A program made the translations under genes and the position numbers. Of a stretch of DNA of 64,000 nt, positions 45,098 to 52,593 are shown piece after piece; the stretch's first letter is position 1; every line of letters starts with the position of its first letter. The DNA is taken from positions 1,246 through 65,245 of the forward strand of contig DLRM01000026.1 of NCBI GenBank assembly GCA_002500505.1, in the 5' to 3' direction. The notes under the pieces were generated by a model. That model ran no database searches and had not been told where the DNA came from. It saw nothing but the letters and a program-made list of their open reading frames with translations. This DNA comes from Planctomycetes bacterium UBA7888 (lineage in GTDB: Bacteria > Planctomycetota > UBA1135).

Positions 45098-45829
45098 ATG
45101 CCTAGCCCAAAACTTAGCCTTCAGACCACCACGCTTTGGCAATACCCATCCCAGCACTATGGGAAGGGAGAACAAGGTTCAAAGGATTATCGTGGCGCAA
45201 CCCCGTCCTGGGTCATTTGGAACTTGCTCCAGCGTTACACACATCCAGGCGAAGTTGTGGTAGACCCGATGTGTGGCTCTGGCACAACCTTAGATGTTTG
45301 CGCCGACTTAGACCGAAAGGGATTGGGGTTTGACCTTCAGCCACACCACGAAGAAGTGCAAGAAGCCGATGCCCGAGCACTACCTATCGAGGATGAATGT
45401 GCTGATTTTGTTTTTGTGGACCCGCCATACGGCAGAAACCTCAAATATTCTGGGCGCAAAGATTGTATTGGGGAGTTGAGCGCTCGCGAAGACACCTATT
45501 TCCAGGAAATGGGCAAGGTTTTTGAAGAGATGTGGCGTGTACTCAAGCCTGGGAAGTGCGGGGCTGTTTACGCTGCCGATGTATGGCATCGCAAGGGTTT
45601 TACTCCAATAGGTTCCCAATTCATTTTTATGCTTTCGCAAATTGCAGAGATTGTCGACCACATTGCAGTCGTTCGTGGGAATAAAAACTTAGAAAAAGGG
45701 AACTATCACAAGGCGGCAGAAGAAACGAACTTTTTCCTCCGCGGTTTCCAACACCTAGTCATTTTTCGCAAGCCAGAACCTACCGCAGAGGAACCGAAGC
45801 GCCGTCGAAAAAAGAAGAGGATTCGGTGA
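45098..45829 (+). CDS. SAM-dependent DNA- or RNA-methyltransferase-like protein
   Basis: A 243-residue protein with motif I VVVDPMCGSGTTLDVCADL and, later, motif IV FVFVDPPYGRNLKYS. The DPPY motif points to amino-methylation of DNA (N6-adenine or N4-cytosine) or of guanine in RNA. With motif I before DPPY the order is like Trm11/THUMP or gamma-class enzymes, not the usual beta-class N4/N6 order. There is no target-recognition domain and no restriction gene. The tail is very basic (PKRRRKKKRIR). It sits two bases after the molybdoenzyme stop and overlaps the porin gene start (GTGA), so it is part of that operon. The target is unknown. Confidence 0.75.
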   Translation: MPSPKLSLQTTTLWQYPSQHYGKGEQGSKDYRGATPSWVIWNLLQRYTHPGEVVVDPMCGSGTTLDVCADLDRKGLGFDLQPHHEEVQEADARALPIEDECADFVFVDPPYGRNLKYSGRKDCIGELSAREDTYFQEMGKVFEEMWRVLKPGKCGAVYAADVWHRKGFTPIGSQFIFMLSQIAEIVDHIAVVRGNKNLEKGNYHKAAEETNFFLRGFQHLVIFRKPEPTAEEPKRRRKKKRIR

Positions 45830-46977
45830 GATTCTCCGCTGTTGTCCTAACCAATTTTTTCTTGTTTGCTCCAGCTCTCGCTCAAGAAGGGCAAGCGCCT
45901 CCATTAGAAATGAGCGGTAAAATAGAATGGGATGCCGGATTTTTTCATCCCGATTCAGGCTTTGCTTCCAGCTTTGGGGAGTTAGGTGACGAGCGAGACG
46001 CACGCCGACTACGTTTGAGCTTTTCAAGTGAAAACGATTTTGCTCGTTTTCGTTCAACTGTTGACTTCCTGTCCCACGGATTCCGGGATCTCTACATAGA
46101 CCGGAAAGAATGGAGCGGTCCTGGACATCTTCGTTTCGGGCACTTTCGTGAGCCCTTCTCTTTTGAGGCTATGACGAGCGCTGACAATGTTTTGTTTATG
46201 GAACGCTCCATGGCCACAGACTTTTCTCCAGGCCGGAACTTGGGAGTCATGGCTTGGGATTATGAAAAGTCCGCAAGCCGAAGTTGGGCTTTAGGGGCTT
46301 TTTTGGGGACTTCTGCCCCAAGCCTGGATTTTGAAAATGGTGGCGAGACGGCCAAAGCCATTACTGGCCGGATGCACTGGCATTACGAAGGGGATTTTGA
46401 TTTCATGCCGATGAGCTTTTCAAATGTTCAAGCAAGTTCTGGACTGAGTGCGAGTACTCGTTTCCCGAAAAACAATTCTTATTCCCTTAATGTAGGTGGC
46501 GAAGTTTCAATGCTTCCGACCCTATTTGCTACCGGCCCCATTCAGGCTTCGAGTGTTCAGCAAGTGAGTTTGGAAGCAGCTGCAACATCTCGCACCCTCA
46601 CCGCACTTGCAGAAGTTTCTGCTACAGCTGATCGGGGTGGGGTGGAAGAGCACGAATTTCTTTCCGGATCTGCGCAGTTAGGTTGGATTTTTCGGGGCGG
46701 AGGGCGAAGCATCATCCCGGGCCGTGTAGCATTTGATTCTCCGAGCTATCGCCGTGAGTTAACTGGCGTTCCAAGCATTTGGGAGTTATCCATGCGGTCT
46801 TCCTGGGCAGACCTCAACTCAGGGAACATTCAAGCAGGAACGGGCAGGGTGAACTCCCTTGCCCTTAATGTGCACATGAGCCCCAACCACATTCTGCGCA
46901 TTGAGTCGAACCGAATTCAGGTCAACGGGTCCGGAAGCTTGAGCGCATTCCAAATTCGCTTGCACTGGAGTTTTTAA
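45826..46977 (+). CDS. OprP/OprO-type porin
   Basis: A 383-residue outer-membrane protein. A signal peptide (MRFSAVVLTNFFLFAPALA, then QEGQ) is followed by repeated amphipathic strands and a C-terminal aromatic end (IRLHWSF), as in beta-barrels. The block ARRLRLSFSSENDFARFRST and the RFGHFREPFSFEAMTSADNVLFMERS segment match the OprO/OprP family. Those porins take up phosphate or polyphosphate, but the family is broad. The start is a GTG overlapping the methyltransferase stop. The porin may bring in the molybdoenzyme substrate; this is inferred from the operon only. A strong terminator follows. Confidence 0.88.
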   Translation: MRFSAVVLTNFFLFAPALAQEGQAPPLEMSGKIEWDAGFFHPDSGFASSFGELGDERDARRLRLSFSSENDFARFRSTVDFLSHGFRDLYIDRKEWSGPGHLRFGHFREPFSFEAMTSADNVLFMERSMATDFSPGRNLGVMAWDYEKSASRSWALGAFLGTSAPSLDFENGGETAKAITGRMHWHYEGDFDFMPMSFSNVQASSGLSASTRFPKNNSYSLNVGGEVSMLPTLFATGPIQASSVQQVSLEAAATSRTLTALAEVSATADRGGVEEHEFLSGSAQLGWIFRGGGRSIIPGRVAFDSPSYRRELTGVPSIWELSMRSSWADLNSGNIQAGTGRVNSLALNVHMSPNHILRIESNRIQVNGSGSLSAFQIRLHWSF

Positions 46978-46981
46978 ATAA

Positions 46982-47014
46982 AAAACGGCGCCTTCAAATT
47001 GAGGGCGCCGTTTT
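46982..47014. terminator. Bidirectional terminator between porin and groEL
   Basis: An 11-base perfect inverted repeat AAAACGGCGCC/GGCGCCGTTTT with an 11-base loop. It has T-runs on both strands and lies between two convergent genes, so it can end both the porin and the groEL transcripts. Confidence 0.88.
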
Positions 47015-47035
47015 GTCTCGAAGGTCGGTGGATTT

Positions 47036-48700
47036 TTAAAAACCCATTCCGCCCATGCCGGGCATTCCACCGCCCATTCCACCCATGCCGCCGCCGCCGC
47101 CAGGAGGCATTGCAGGGGCTTCATCTTTTACATCGGTCACGATGGCCTCGGTGGTAAGAAGCAAGGTGCTGACAGAGGCAGCGTTTTGAAGAGCGGAACG
47201 CACAACTTTGGTGGGATCAATTACGCCGTCGGCAACGAGGTCCACATACTCTCCTTTTGCGGCGTTGAAGCCGTGAGAGAAGTTGCTTTCTGCGCGAACA
47301 CGGTCCACAACGATAGAGCCATCCAGTCCTGCGTTTGCAGCGATTTGACGAATCGGAGCTTCAAGAGCGCGAGAAATGATTTCCGCGCCAAACTTTTGGT
47401 CACCATTGAGCTCAAGAGCGTTCACGATTGCTTGGGCGCGAACCAAAGTGGTTCCGCCACCAGGGAGAACGCCTTCCTCAGAAGCTGCGCGAACAGCATG
47501 AAGGGCATCCTCAACACGTGCTTTCTTCTCTTTCATCTCGGCTTCGGTTGCGGCTCCAACATTGAGGACGGCAACTCCGCCAGCCAACTTGGCCTGGCGC
47601 TCCAGAAGCTTCTCCTTGTCGTAATCAGAAGAAGCCTTGTCAACTTCAACTTTGATTTGGTCCATCCGCGCTTTGAGAGCATCGGTTGAGCCGGCACCTT
47701 CAACAATGGTTGTGTCATCTTTGGTAATGACCACACGCTTGGCAGTTCCCAAGTGTTCCAAAGTTGCCTTTTCAAGGCTGTAGCCCATGTCCTCCATGAG
47801 GGCGGTTCCACCAGTCAGGATGGCGATATCTTCCATCATGGCTTTGCGTCGATCGCCAAATCCAGGAGCTTTTACGGCGACACACTTGAAGATGCCGCGC
47901 AGTTTATTGACAACCAAAGTTGCAAGAGCTTCGCCTTCCACATCTTCGGCAATGATGACGAGGGGCTTGCCACTCTTGGCGACTTCTTCCAGCAACCCAA
48001 GCATGTCGCGTACATTCGAAATCTTCTTCTCGTAAATCAGAATGTAGGGGTCTTCCATCACGCACTCCATCCGCTCCATGTCGGTGGAGAAGTGCGGGGA
48101 AAGATAACCCTTGTCGAACTGCATACCTTCGACCCATTCAATCTCGGTGTCGAGGGAGCGGCCTTCTTCAACGGTGATGACTCCATCTTTGCCAACGCGC
48201 TCAAAGGCTTCGGCAAGCTTAGATCCAATTTCGGAGTCGTTGTTTGCGGCAACAGTTCCGATTTGTTCAATCTCTTGGATGCCAGAGACTGGGTTGGACT
48301 TTTCAAGAAGGAAATCCGAGGCAGCCTTAACGGCAGCTTCCATTCCACGCTTTAGCTCAACGGGGTTTGCGCCAGCGGTAACCGAGCGGAGGCCTTCTTC
48401 GAAAATGGCTTCGGCTAGAACGGTCGCCGTGGTTGTGCCGTCACCGGCAATGTCAGATGTTTTAGAAGCTACTTGGCGCACGAGTTGCGCACCAATGTTT
48501 TCGTACTTGTCTTCTAGTTCAACTTCCCTTGCAACGGTAACGCCATCTTTGGTCACGGTTGGAGTACCGAAAGACTTTTCAATGATGACATTCCGGCCAC
48601 GAGGGCCAAGTGTTACTTTTACCGCAGCGGCAAGTTTGCTGATACCGGCGCGAATGTGCTCGCGGGCATCCTGGTCGTAGGCGATTTTTTTAGCAGCCAT
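47036..48700 (-). CDS. groEL: Chaperonin GroEL
   Basis: A 554-residue group I chaperonin. Clear blocks are KVTLGPRGRNVIIEKSFGTP, DGTTTATVLA (ATP site), the equatorial VALEDA-like segment KARVEDALHAVRAASEEGV and LPGGGTTLVRA. The tail is the usual Gly-Gly-Met repeat ending GMGGMGF. AGGAAA stands before the ATG. It follows groES on the same strand with a 33-base gap, so they form the usual operon. The terminator lies just after its stop. Confidence 0.97.
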   Translation of the reverse strand: MAAKKIAYDQDAREHIRAGISKLAAAVKVTLGPRGRNVIIEKSFGTPTVTKDGVTVAREVELEDKYENIGAQLVRQVASKTSDIAGDGTTTATVLAEAIFEEGLRSVTAGANPVELKRGMEAAVKAASDFLLEKSNPVSGIQEIEQIGTVAANNDSEIGSKLAEAFERVGKDGVITVEEGRSLDTEIEWVEGMQFDKGYLSPHFSTDMERMECVMEDPYILIYEKKISNVRDMLGLLEEVAKSGKPLVIIAEDVEGEALATLVVNKLRGIFKCVAVKAPGFGDRRKAMMEDIAILTGGTALMEDMGYSLEKATLEHLGTAKRVVITKDDTTIVEGAGSTDALKARMDQIKVEVDKASSDYDKEKLLERQAKLAGGVAVLNVGAATEAEMKEKKARVEDALHAVRAASEEGVLPGGGTTLVRAQAIVNALELNGDQKFGAEIISRALEAPIRQIAANAGLDGSIVVDRVRAESNFSHGFNAAKGEYVDLVADGVIDPTKVVRSALQNAASVSTLLLTTEAIVTDVKDEAPAMPPGGGGGMGGMGGGMPGMGGMGF

Positions 48701-48733
48701 TTTTATTTCCTAGGTTGATGGTTCAGGCTTCAA

Positions 48734-49042
48734 TCAGCCGACGATTCCGAGAATGTCTTCCTCGGACAAAATGAGATACTCCTCGTCGTTCCACTTCACT
48801 TCAGTGCCGGCGTAGGAGGTAAAGAGAACAGTGTCGCCCATCTTTACAGTAAATTCGGTACGGTTGCCGTCTTCGAGCATGCGGCCTTCGCCGAGAGCGA
48901 TGATGGTGCCTTCCTTGGGCTTCTCTTTTGCAGAGTCAGGGAGAACAATGCCGCCGGCGCTGATTTCAGCAGCTTCTGTGCGTTGAACGAGGACCTTGTC
49001 ACCAAGGGGACGGATAGCAACTTTGTTGGCAGTATCGGCCAT
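48734..49042 (-). CDS. groES: Co-chaperonin GroES
   Basis: A 102-residue chaperonin lid subunit. Family marks are IRPLGDKVLVQRTEAAEISAG, the mobile-loop region (SAGGIVLPDSAKEKPKEG) and GDTVLFTSYAGTEVKW. I see no CIRCE inverted repeat (TTAGCACTC/GAGTGCTAA) between it and the receiver gene just upstream, or in that gene's leader. Control by HrcA at this site is therefore not supported. The 39-base gap to the receiver gene suggests a common transcript. Confidence 0.95.
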   Translation of the reverse strand: MADTANKVAIRPLGDKVLVQRTEAAEISAGGIVLPDSAKEKPKEGTIIALGEGRMLEDGNRTEFTVKMGDTVLFTSYAGTEVKWNDEEYLILSEEDILGIVG

Positions 49043-49081
49043 GTTTCTAGTAGGGGTTGTGCGCGGTGGTGGGCGCTAGGG

Positions 49082-49489
49082 TCAGGCCTGATGAGGGCCG
49101 GGATGGGGCCCATCTTCAGGGCCGTGAATTTCACAAACAATGGTTTGAACCGTGATCCGAAGGACCTCGGCAGGGATGGGTTTCCGGAGCATGGTTCGGG
49201 CGCCGGCTTCAAGGGCGGCGGCTTCAATGGCTCGCGATGGATGACCCGTCATGAGAATGCTGGGAGTACGGACGCCGCTGTGCTGAAGTTGAGCAAGGAC
49301 CTCAAGTCCAGTAAGAGCAGGCATATGCATATCCAGCAAGGAAAGGTCGTAGGCGGTATCCAATAGCCGCCTTAGGGCGGCAGAACCGTCTTCCGCTTGC
49401 TCCACGAGGAATCCGGCCGAATCCAACAGGGCAGCCATGGCCCGTCGGCAGTCGGAGGAATCGTCGGCAATAAGGATGCGGTACGACAT
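49082..49489 (-). CDS. Stand-alone response-regulator receiver protein
   Basis: A 135-residue receiver domain with no output domain. The acidic pair is in LIADDSSDC, the phosphorylated aspartate in LSLLDMHMPALTG, the threonine in ILMTGH and the lysine in LRKPIP. After the fold only a short polar tail remains. It should act by binding a partner, like CheY-type receivers. It lies 39 bases upstream of groES on the same strand, which is an unusual neighbour. The kinase that phosphorylates it is not in this operon. Confidence 0.9.
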   Translation of the reverse strand: MSYRILIADDSSDCRRAMAALLDSAGFLVEQAEDGSAALRRLLDTAYDLSLLDMHMPALTGLEVLAQLQHSGVRTPSILMTGHPSRAIEAAALEAGARTMLRKPIPAEVLRITVQTIVCEIHGPEDGPHPGPHQA

Positions 49490-49601
49490 GAGTCTTGGTT
49501 CAATAGTGCAACCCCTGTGCCACTTGAGGTAGGGTAACCAGAAGTGTCTTAAGGATATTTAATAAAAGGGCTTAGGTTTGTTTAGGTCTACTCTTAAAAG
49601 C

Positions 49602-49623
49602 TCCGGAACTGCCGGAACGGCAG
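49602..49623. other. Short GC-rich hairpins between the zinc-ribbon and receiver genes
   Basis: Two overlapping inverted repeats, TCCGG/CCGGA and CTGCCG/CGGCAG, can form alternative small hairpins just after the end of the zinc-ribbon gene (minus strand). On that strand a short T-rich stretch follows. They may end or weaken transcription into the receiver and groESL genes, but the stems are short. Confidence 0.3.
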
Positions 49624-49626
49624 ACA

Positions 49627-49911
49627 TTAGAGAAGAGGGTCCTCTTCGTCCTCGCCGTCATCTCCGAAATCAGGGCCGCCCTCGAGGAGCTCTTCTTCTT
49701 CCATGACCTCGCCCTCATTTTCGGCGCGGCTTTTTCCTTCTTCGATGAGCTGCTCATCGTTCCAGTTGTCAACGGCATTCTCAAGTGAGCCTTTTTCGAT
49801 TTCGCCCCCGCAGAGAAGACATCGACCACCGCCCTCGAGGGCTTCAAGGGCTTCAGTGAAGCTGGCAATTTCGTAACCGCAGTGGGCGCATTCAACAGCG
49901 GGGGAGGTCAT
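49627..49911 (-). CDS. Small zinc-ribbon protein with acidic tail
   Basis: A 94-residue protein with two CxxC pairs, VECAHCGYE and GRCLLCGGEIEKG, forming a likely zinc ribbon. The second half is highly acidic (EEEELLEGG and DDGEDEEDPLL). I do not recognise the family. It sits between a TPR gene and the receiver gene, all on the minus strand. The acidic tail could bind basic proteins or metal. The open frame is short, but codon use and the cysteine pattern support a real gene. Confidence 0.65.
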   Translation of the reverse strand: MTSPAVECAHCGYEIASFTEALEALEGGGRCLLCGGEIEKGSLENAVDNWNDEQLIEEGKSRAENEGEVMEEEELLEGGPDFGDDGEDEEDPLL

Positions 49912-49935
49912 TTCCCCATCATAAGCGCAGGATTT

Positions 49936-50298
49936 CTAGGCAGCCAAGCTTGCAGAGATTTCACTCGGATCTGCTCCAGCATTTAAACCCGCAAGCAAAA
50001 ATCCTGCAGCTTCATCTGGCATGCCGCGTTCACGAAGAACAAGCACAAGCTCTGAGAGAGAGCGTGCGTCAGAAGGGTCGGCGTGGTGGGCGCGGACTAG
50101 GTATTCCTGTGCGGCGATTAGATTGCCCGTAGCGTGAAGCACAGAGCCCAATTCTCGGGCGACCATCGAGTCCCAAGGGTTTTGGCGGAAATCTTCTAGA
50201 AGAAGATCCGCAGCAGCCAAGAACCTGCCTTCATTTTGAAGGCATTGAGCGGCAGAAAGGCGGGCACTTTGAGCGGGTATGGCATTGTCCATGGCCAT
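49936..50298 (-). CDS. TPR-like repeat protein
   Basis: A protein of about 120 residues made of helical pairs like TPR units: LSAAQCLQNEGRFLAAADLL, ARELGSVLHATGNLIAAQEY and LSELVLVLRERGMPDEAAGF. There is no signal or membrane segment, so it is probably a cytoplasmic protein-binding module. I use the ATG of MAMDNAIPA; an upstream GC-rich extension has no TPR pattern. It is followed closely by the zinc-ribbon gene. The partner is unknown. Confidence 0.6.
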   Translation of the reverse strand: MAMDNAIPAQSARLSAAQCLQNEGRFLAAADLLLEDFRQNPWDSMVARELGSVLHATGNLIAAQEYLVRAHHADPSDARSLSELVLVLRERGMPDEAAGFLLAGLNAGADPSEISASLAA

Positions 50299-50394
50299 TC
50301 TTCGGCTGGAAAAGAAAGGGGGCTTGAGGGTTTTTCGCCCCCAAGCCCCAAATTCATTGCCGAGAAATTTATCTTTCAAAATTTACACGGCTCG

Positions 50395-51708
50395 CTACAT
50401 CACAGTGATTTGCTGAATGTTCGAATCGGTGATGACTCCGGCGGTGTTAGCGCCACACTCCATGTAAACCGTCATGCCTGAAGCCCCGGAAGGGACATTT
50501 AGGCTGTATGAGCCAGTTCCAGCAGAATCGGCGGTGAGATTTGTGAGGACCTTCCAGTTGGAGCCCAAATCAAATTGATGCCCAAAGATGGTCGTGCCAG
50601 TGTTAGCCATGCTGTAAAGGAGGTAGACCTTTGCCCCAGGTGTCGCACGAGAGACATCCAAAATGGCAGAGCCGCCAGCAAAGACAAGGGTTGGCGCAAA
50701 CAAAGTTATGGTATTCAGGCCAGGTTGACCGCCGTTTAAGTCAAACGGGTGACCCTCCGAAAGGGTGCTATTCCCAGAACCACTCTTCTTTACATGAATC
50801 GAACCACCTTCAATTCCAGTAGTTGGGATTGTGAGGGAAATCTGTGTCCCACCATTTGTAGAAGCAAGATTAGTCACTTTTACAGGGTCACCATCAGGCC
50901 CATTCGCGCTGGTTCCATTGTTGTTGAACCAAACTTCATTGCCAGTGGAGCTGAAGTTATTTCCAACTACGATGAGTGTTCCGCCGGCGTTCAGAGAACC
51001 TTGTAGGTCCGTAACCTCTGGCATGGAGGAGGACATCGCTCCGTAAACACCTTGCTGAATTCCAGCTATGTCATCGGAAGCAATGGATCGGTCAGAGACA
51101 CCGTTTCCGGAAGCGTAAGCGGACATAGTTGGGTTTCCACCAGCAGTGGAGTGTCCCAAACCAAGGGCGTGGCCCAGTTCGTGACAAGCAACGCCTTGGA
51201 AGTCCATGCGAGAACTTGGAACGCTATCCGGGCCATCATCCCAGGTCCAAGATTCGTAGAAACGAATCCGCCAGCCATCAGAGATTGGAGTCTCACAGTA
51301 GGCGAGAACGCCACCAGATGAACCGGAAAGGGGTGAAATGATGTTGCCGTTATAGCCACCGGTGTTGCCAGCGTTTCCAGCCCAAATAAAGTTGAAGTTA
51401 GCGCCGCCATCTCCCACATTGTTTTGGGATCCGTCACCAGAACCATCGCCTAAGGAGCGAGAACCCCATTCAGCGCCAGCTTTCCAGGCCGACAATTCGA
51501 CTTCGGTGTATTCCGGCCAGTTGCTGTGAGCAGTAGTGTTGTCGTGGCAGGTGCTGTCAGTGAAGTTGTCGTAAATTCGGTAGTCGCGCTGGGTTAGACC
51601 CAAGCTTCCACCAATCGTGCTCCAGGCGGAGGCATTTTCGGGGACAACAACAGTTACGGTTCCTGCGAGAAGCAGGCTGCCTAAAGAAAGACGAAGTACA
51701 TTTTTCAT
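50395..51708 (-). CDS. Secreted matrixin-type metalloprotease
   Basis: A 437-residue protein with a signal peptide (MKNVLRLSLGSLLLAGTVTV) and a catalytic domain with the zinc motif HELGHALGLGH (about 176-186) followed by a likely Met-turn (PTMSAY). This is the HExxHxxGxxH metzincin pattern and the length of an M10A matrixin domain. From about residue 230 the sequence is beta-rich (GGTLIVVGNNFSSTGNEVWF, then TQISLTIPTTG), like an IPT/TIG or other carbohydrate-binding-type module. A strong GGAGG stands before the ATG, which overlaps the preceding gene stop in TGATG. It should act outside the cell or in the periplasm. Confidence 0.88.
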   Translation of the reverse strand: MKNVLRLSLGSLLLAGTVTVVVPENASAWSTIGGSLGLTQRDYRIYDNFTDSTCHDNTTAHSNWPEYTEVELSAWKAGAEWGSRSLGDGSGDGSQNNVGDGGANFNFIWAGNAGNTGGYNGNIISPLSGSSGGVLAYCETPISDGWRIRFYESWTWDDGPDSVPSSRMDFQGVACHELGHALGLGHSTAGGNPTMSAYASGNGVSDRSIASDDIAGIQQGVYGAMSSSMPEVTDLQGSLNAGGTLIVVGNNFSSTGNEVWFNNNGTSANGPDGDPVKVTNLASTNGGTQISLTIPTTGIEGGSIHVKKSGSGNSTLSEGHPFDLNGGQPGLNTITLFAPTLVFAGGSAILDVSRATPGAKVYLLYSMANTGTTIFGHQFDLGSNWKVLTNLTADSAGTGSYSLNVPSGASGMTVYMECGANTAGVITDSNIQQITVM

Positions 51709-52250
51709 CACTTCACCTCCTTGGCGCGTTGAATGCGCTGGATATTGTTTAGCAGTTGGGTCTTGAGAGTGTTCTTCTCAATGGCAGTTCCTTCGCCTTT
51801 GCCCAAGAAAACGGTGCCGCGCGGCGTGTTCACGGTGCGGAAGATGCCGCCCATGGCAGCATAAACACAGCGATCTACATCGGGGCCCCAACCTTCAACA
51901 GGTCCGGAGAAGACCAAGACATCGTTGCCGAGGCGGTAATCGCCAGGGGCAGGCATGCAGGTCACATTCATGGTTTCACCTTGGTAAGTGCCGCCAATGA
52001 AAGCTGCATCGATAGTGCGAGCTTCACCGGTGTAAAGGTCAGTACCTTCAATGGTGAGAATGGTGTAAATCCGACGGTCTTCCGGAGTGGGGGCGAAGAG
52101 GGTAGAGCGGACATCTGTAATGGTGCCGTGTACAGCAGCATCGGTCCGATCCATCATCTTCGGCAGGTCGAGAGCTTCAATACAGGCGATAGCACCGCCT
52201 GCAAAGAGAAGCCCGGCAACAGCCGAAGCGATCCAGCGTGGAGTTTTCAT
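51708..52250 (-). CDS. Exported protein of unknown function, coupled to the matrixin gene
   Basis: A 180-residue protein with a signal peptide (KTPRWIASAVAGLLFAGGAIAC). The cysteine at its end might make it a lipoprotein, although the preceding residues are not a strong lipobox. The mature part looks beta-rich (IYTILTIEGTDLYTGEA, GETMNVTCMPAPGDYRLGND) and has three further cysteines. The stop overlaps the matrixin start in TGATG, so the two should be made together. It may be an inhibitor, chaperone or anchor of the protease, inferred from coupling alone. Confidence 0.65.
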   Translation of the reverse strand: MKTPRWIASAVAGLLFAGGAIACIEALDLPKMMDRTDAAVHGTITDVRSTLFAPTPEDRRIYTILTIEGTDLYTGEARTIDAAFIGGTYQGETMNVTCMPAPGDYRLGNDVLVFSGPVEGWGPDVDRCVYAAMGGIFRTVNTPRGTVFLGKGEGTAIEKNTLKTQLLNNIQRIQRAKEVK

Positions 52251-52279
52251 GTTTGTGGTGTATTTAGGGACTGAGTGTG

Positions 52280-52295
52280 GAGAGCGGGGGCTCTC
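52280..52295. other. Hairpin 1 in the subtilisin upstream region
   Basis: A six-base stem GAGAGC/GCTCTC with a four-G loop, 30 bases before the start of the exported-protein gene on the other strand. On either strand it would fold in a leader RNA. Confidence 0.45.
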
Positions 52296-52314
52296 ACTAG
52301 GGGGACGGCTTGTG

Positions 52315-52332
52315 AGGGAACGAAAGTTCCCT
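52315..52332 (+). other. Hairpin 2, seven-base stem with C(GAAA)G loop
   Basis: AGGGAAC and GTTCCCT pair over seven bases and enclose GAAA, a GNRA tetraloop closed by a C-G pair. On the plus strand this is a very stable RNA hairpin, which favours an RNA role on that strand. Confidence 0.5.
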
Positions 52333-52352
52333 GAAAACGTGGCCTAGGAAGA

Positions 52353-52379
52353 CACCAACCCCCACTGCGGGGGGGGGTG
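52353..52379 (+). other. Hairpin 3, G-rich
   Basis: CACC/GGTG and CCCCC/GGGGG pair around an ACTGC loop, with two bases unpaired on each side. Nine G residues in a row follow the loop, and TTTCC comes after. It could act as a weak terminator or structural part of a leader. Confidence 0.45.
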
Positions 52380-52593
52380 TTTCCTGCCACTACTTAGTTT
52401 TACCCGAAAAAAACGCAAGGAAATGCGATTTTCTAGCCGAAATAGGGTTCATGATTCGATTTTGGGCTTAAACTTGGAATGGTCGGCGGTGAAACAGGGG
52501 AACAACTCTCTGAATTCCTCCGTCCTCCAAAAGATTCCAAGTTGTACACAGATGACTGGAAATTCCCTAAAGCGCTTTACAGTAATTACTTAG

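Larger units (their letters stand above)
52251..52593. other. Divergent non-coding region with three hairpins
   Basis: A 343-base gap between the exported-protein gene (minus) and the subtilisin gene (plus), without a gene I can support. It contains three hairpins within 100 bases at its left side (listed separately), then an AT-rich part where the subtilisin promoter probably lies. I see no convincing -35/-10 pair. Confidence 0.6.

Noticed and set aside
47753..48355. Long open frame on the plus strand inside groEL
   Set aside because: It lies wholly within a certain gene and shows no family features; a shadow of biased codon use.
49043..49081. Possible CIRCE element before groES
   Set aside because: No TTAGCACTC/GAGTGCTAA-type repeat can be read in the short gap or in the receiver gene leader.
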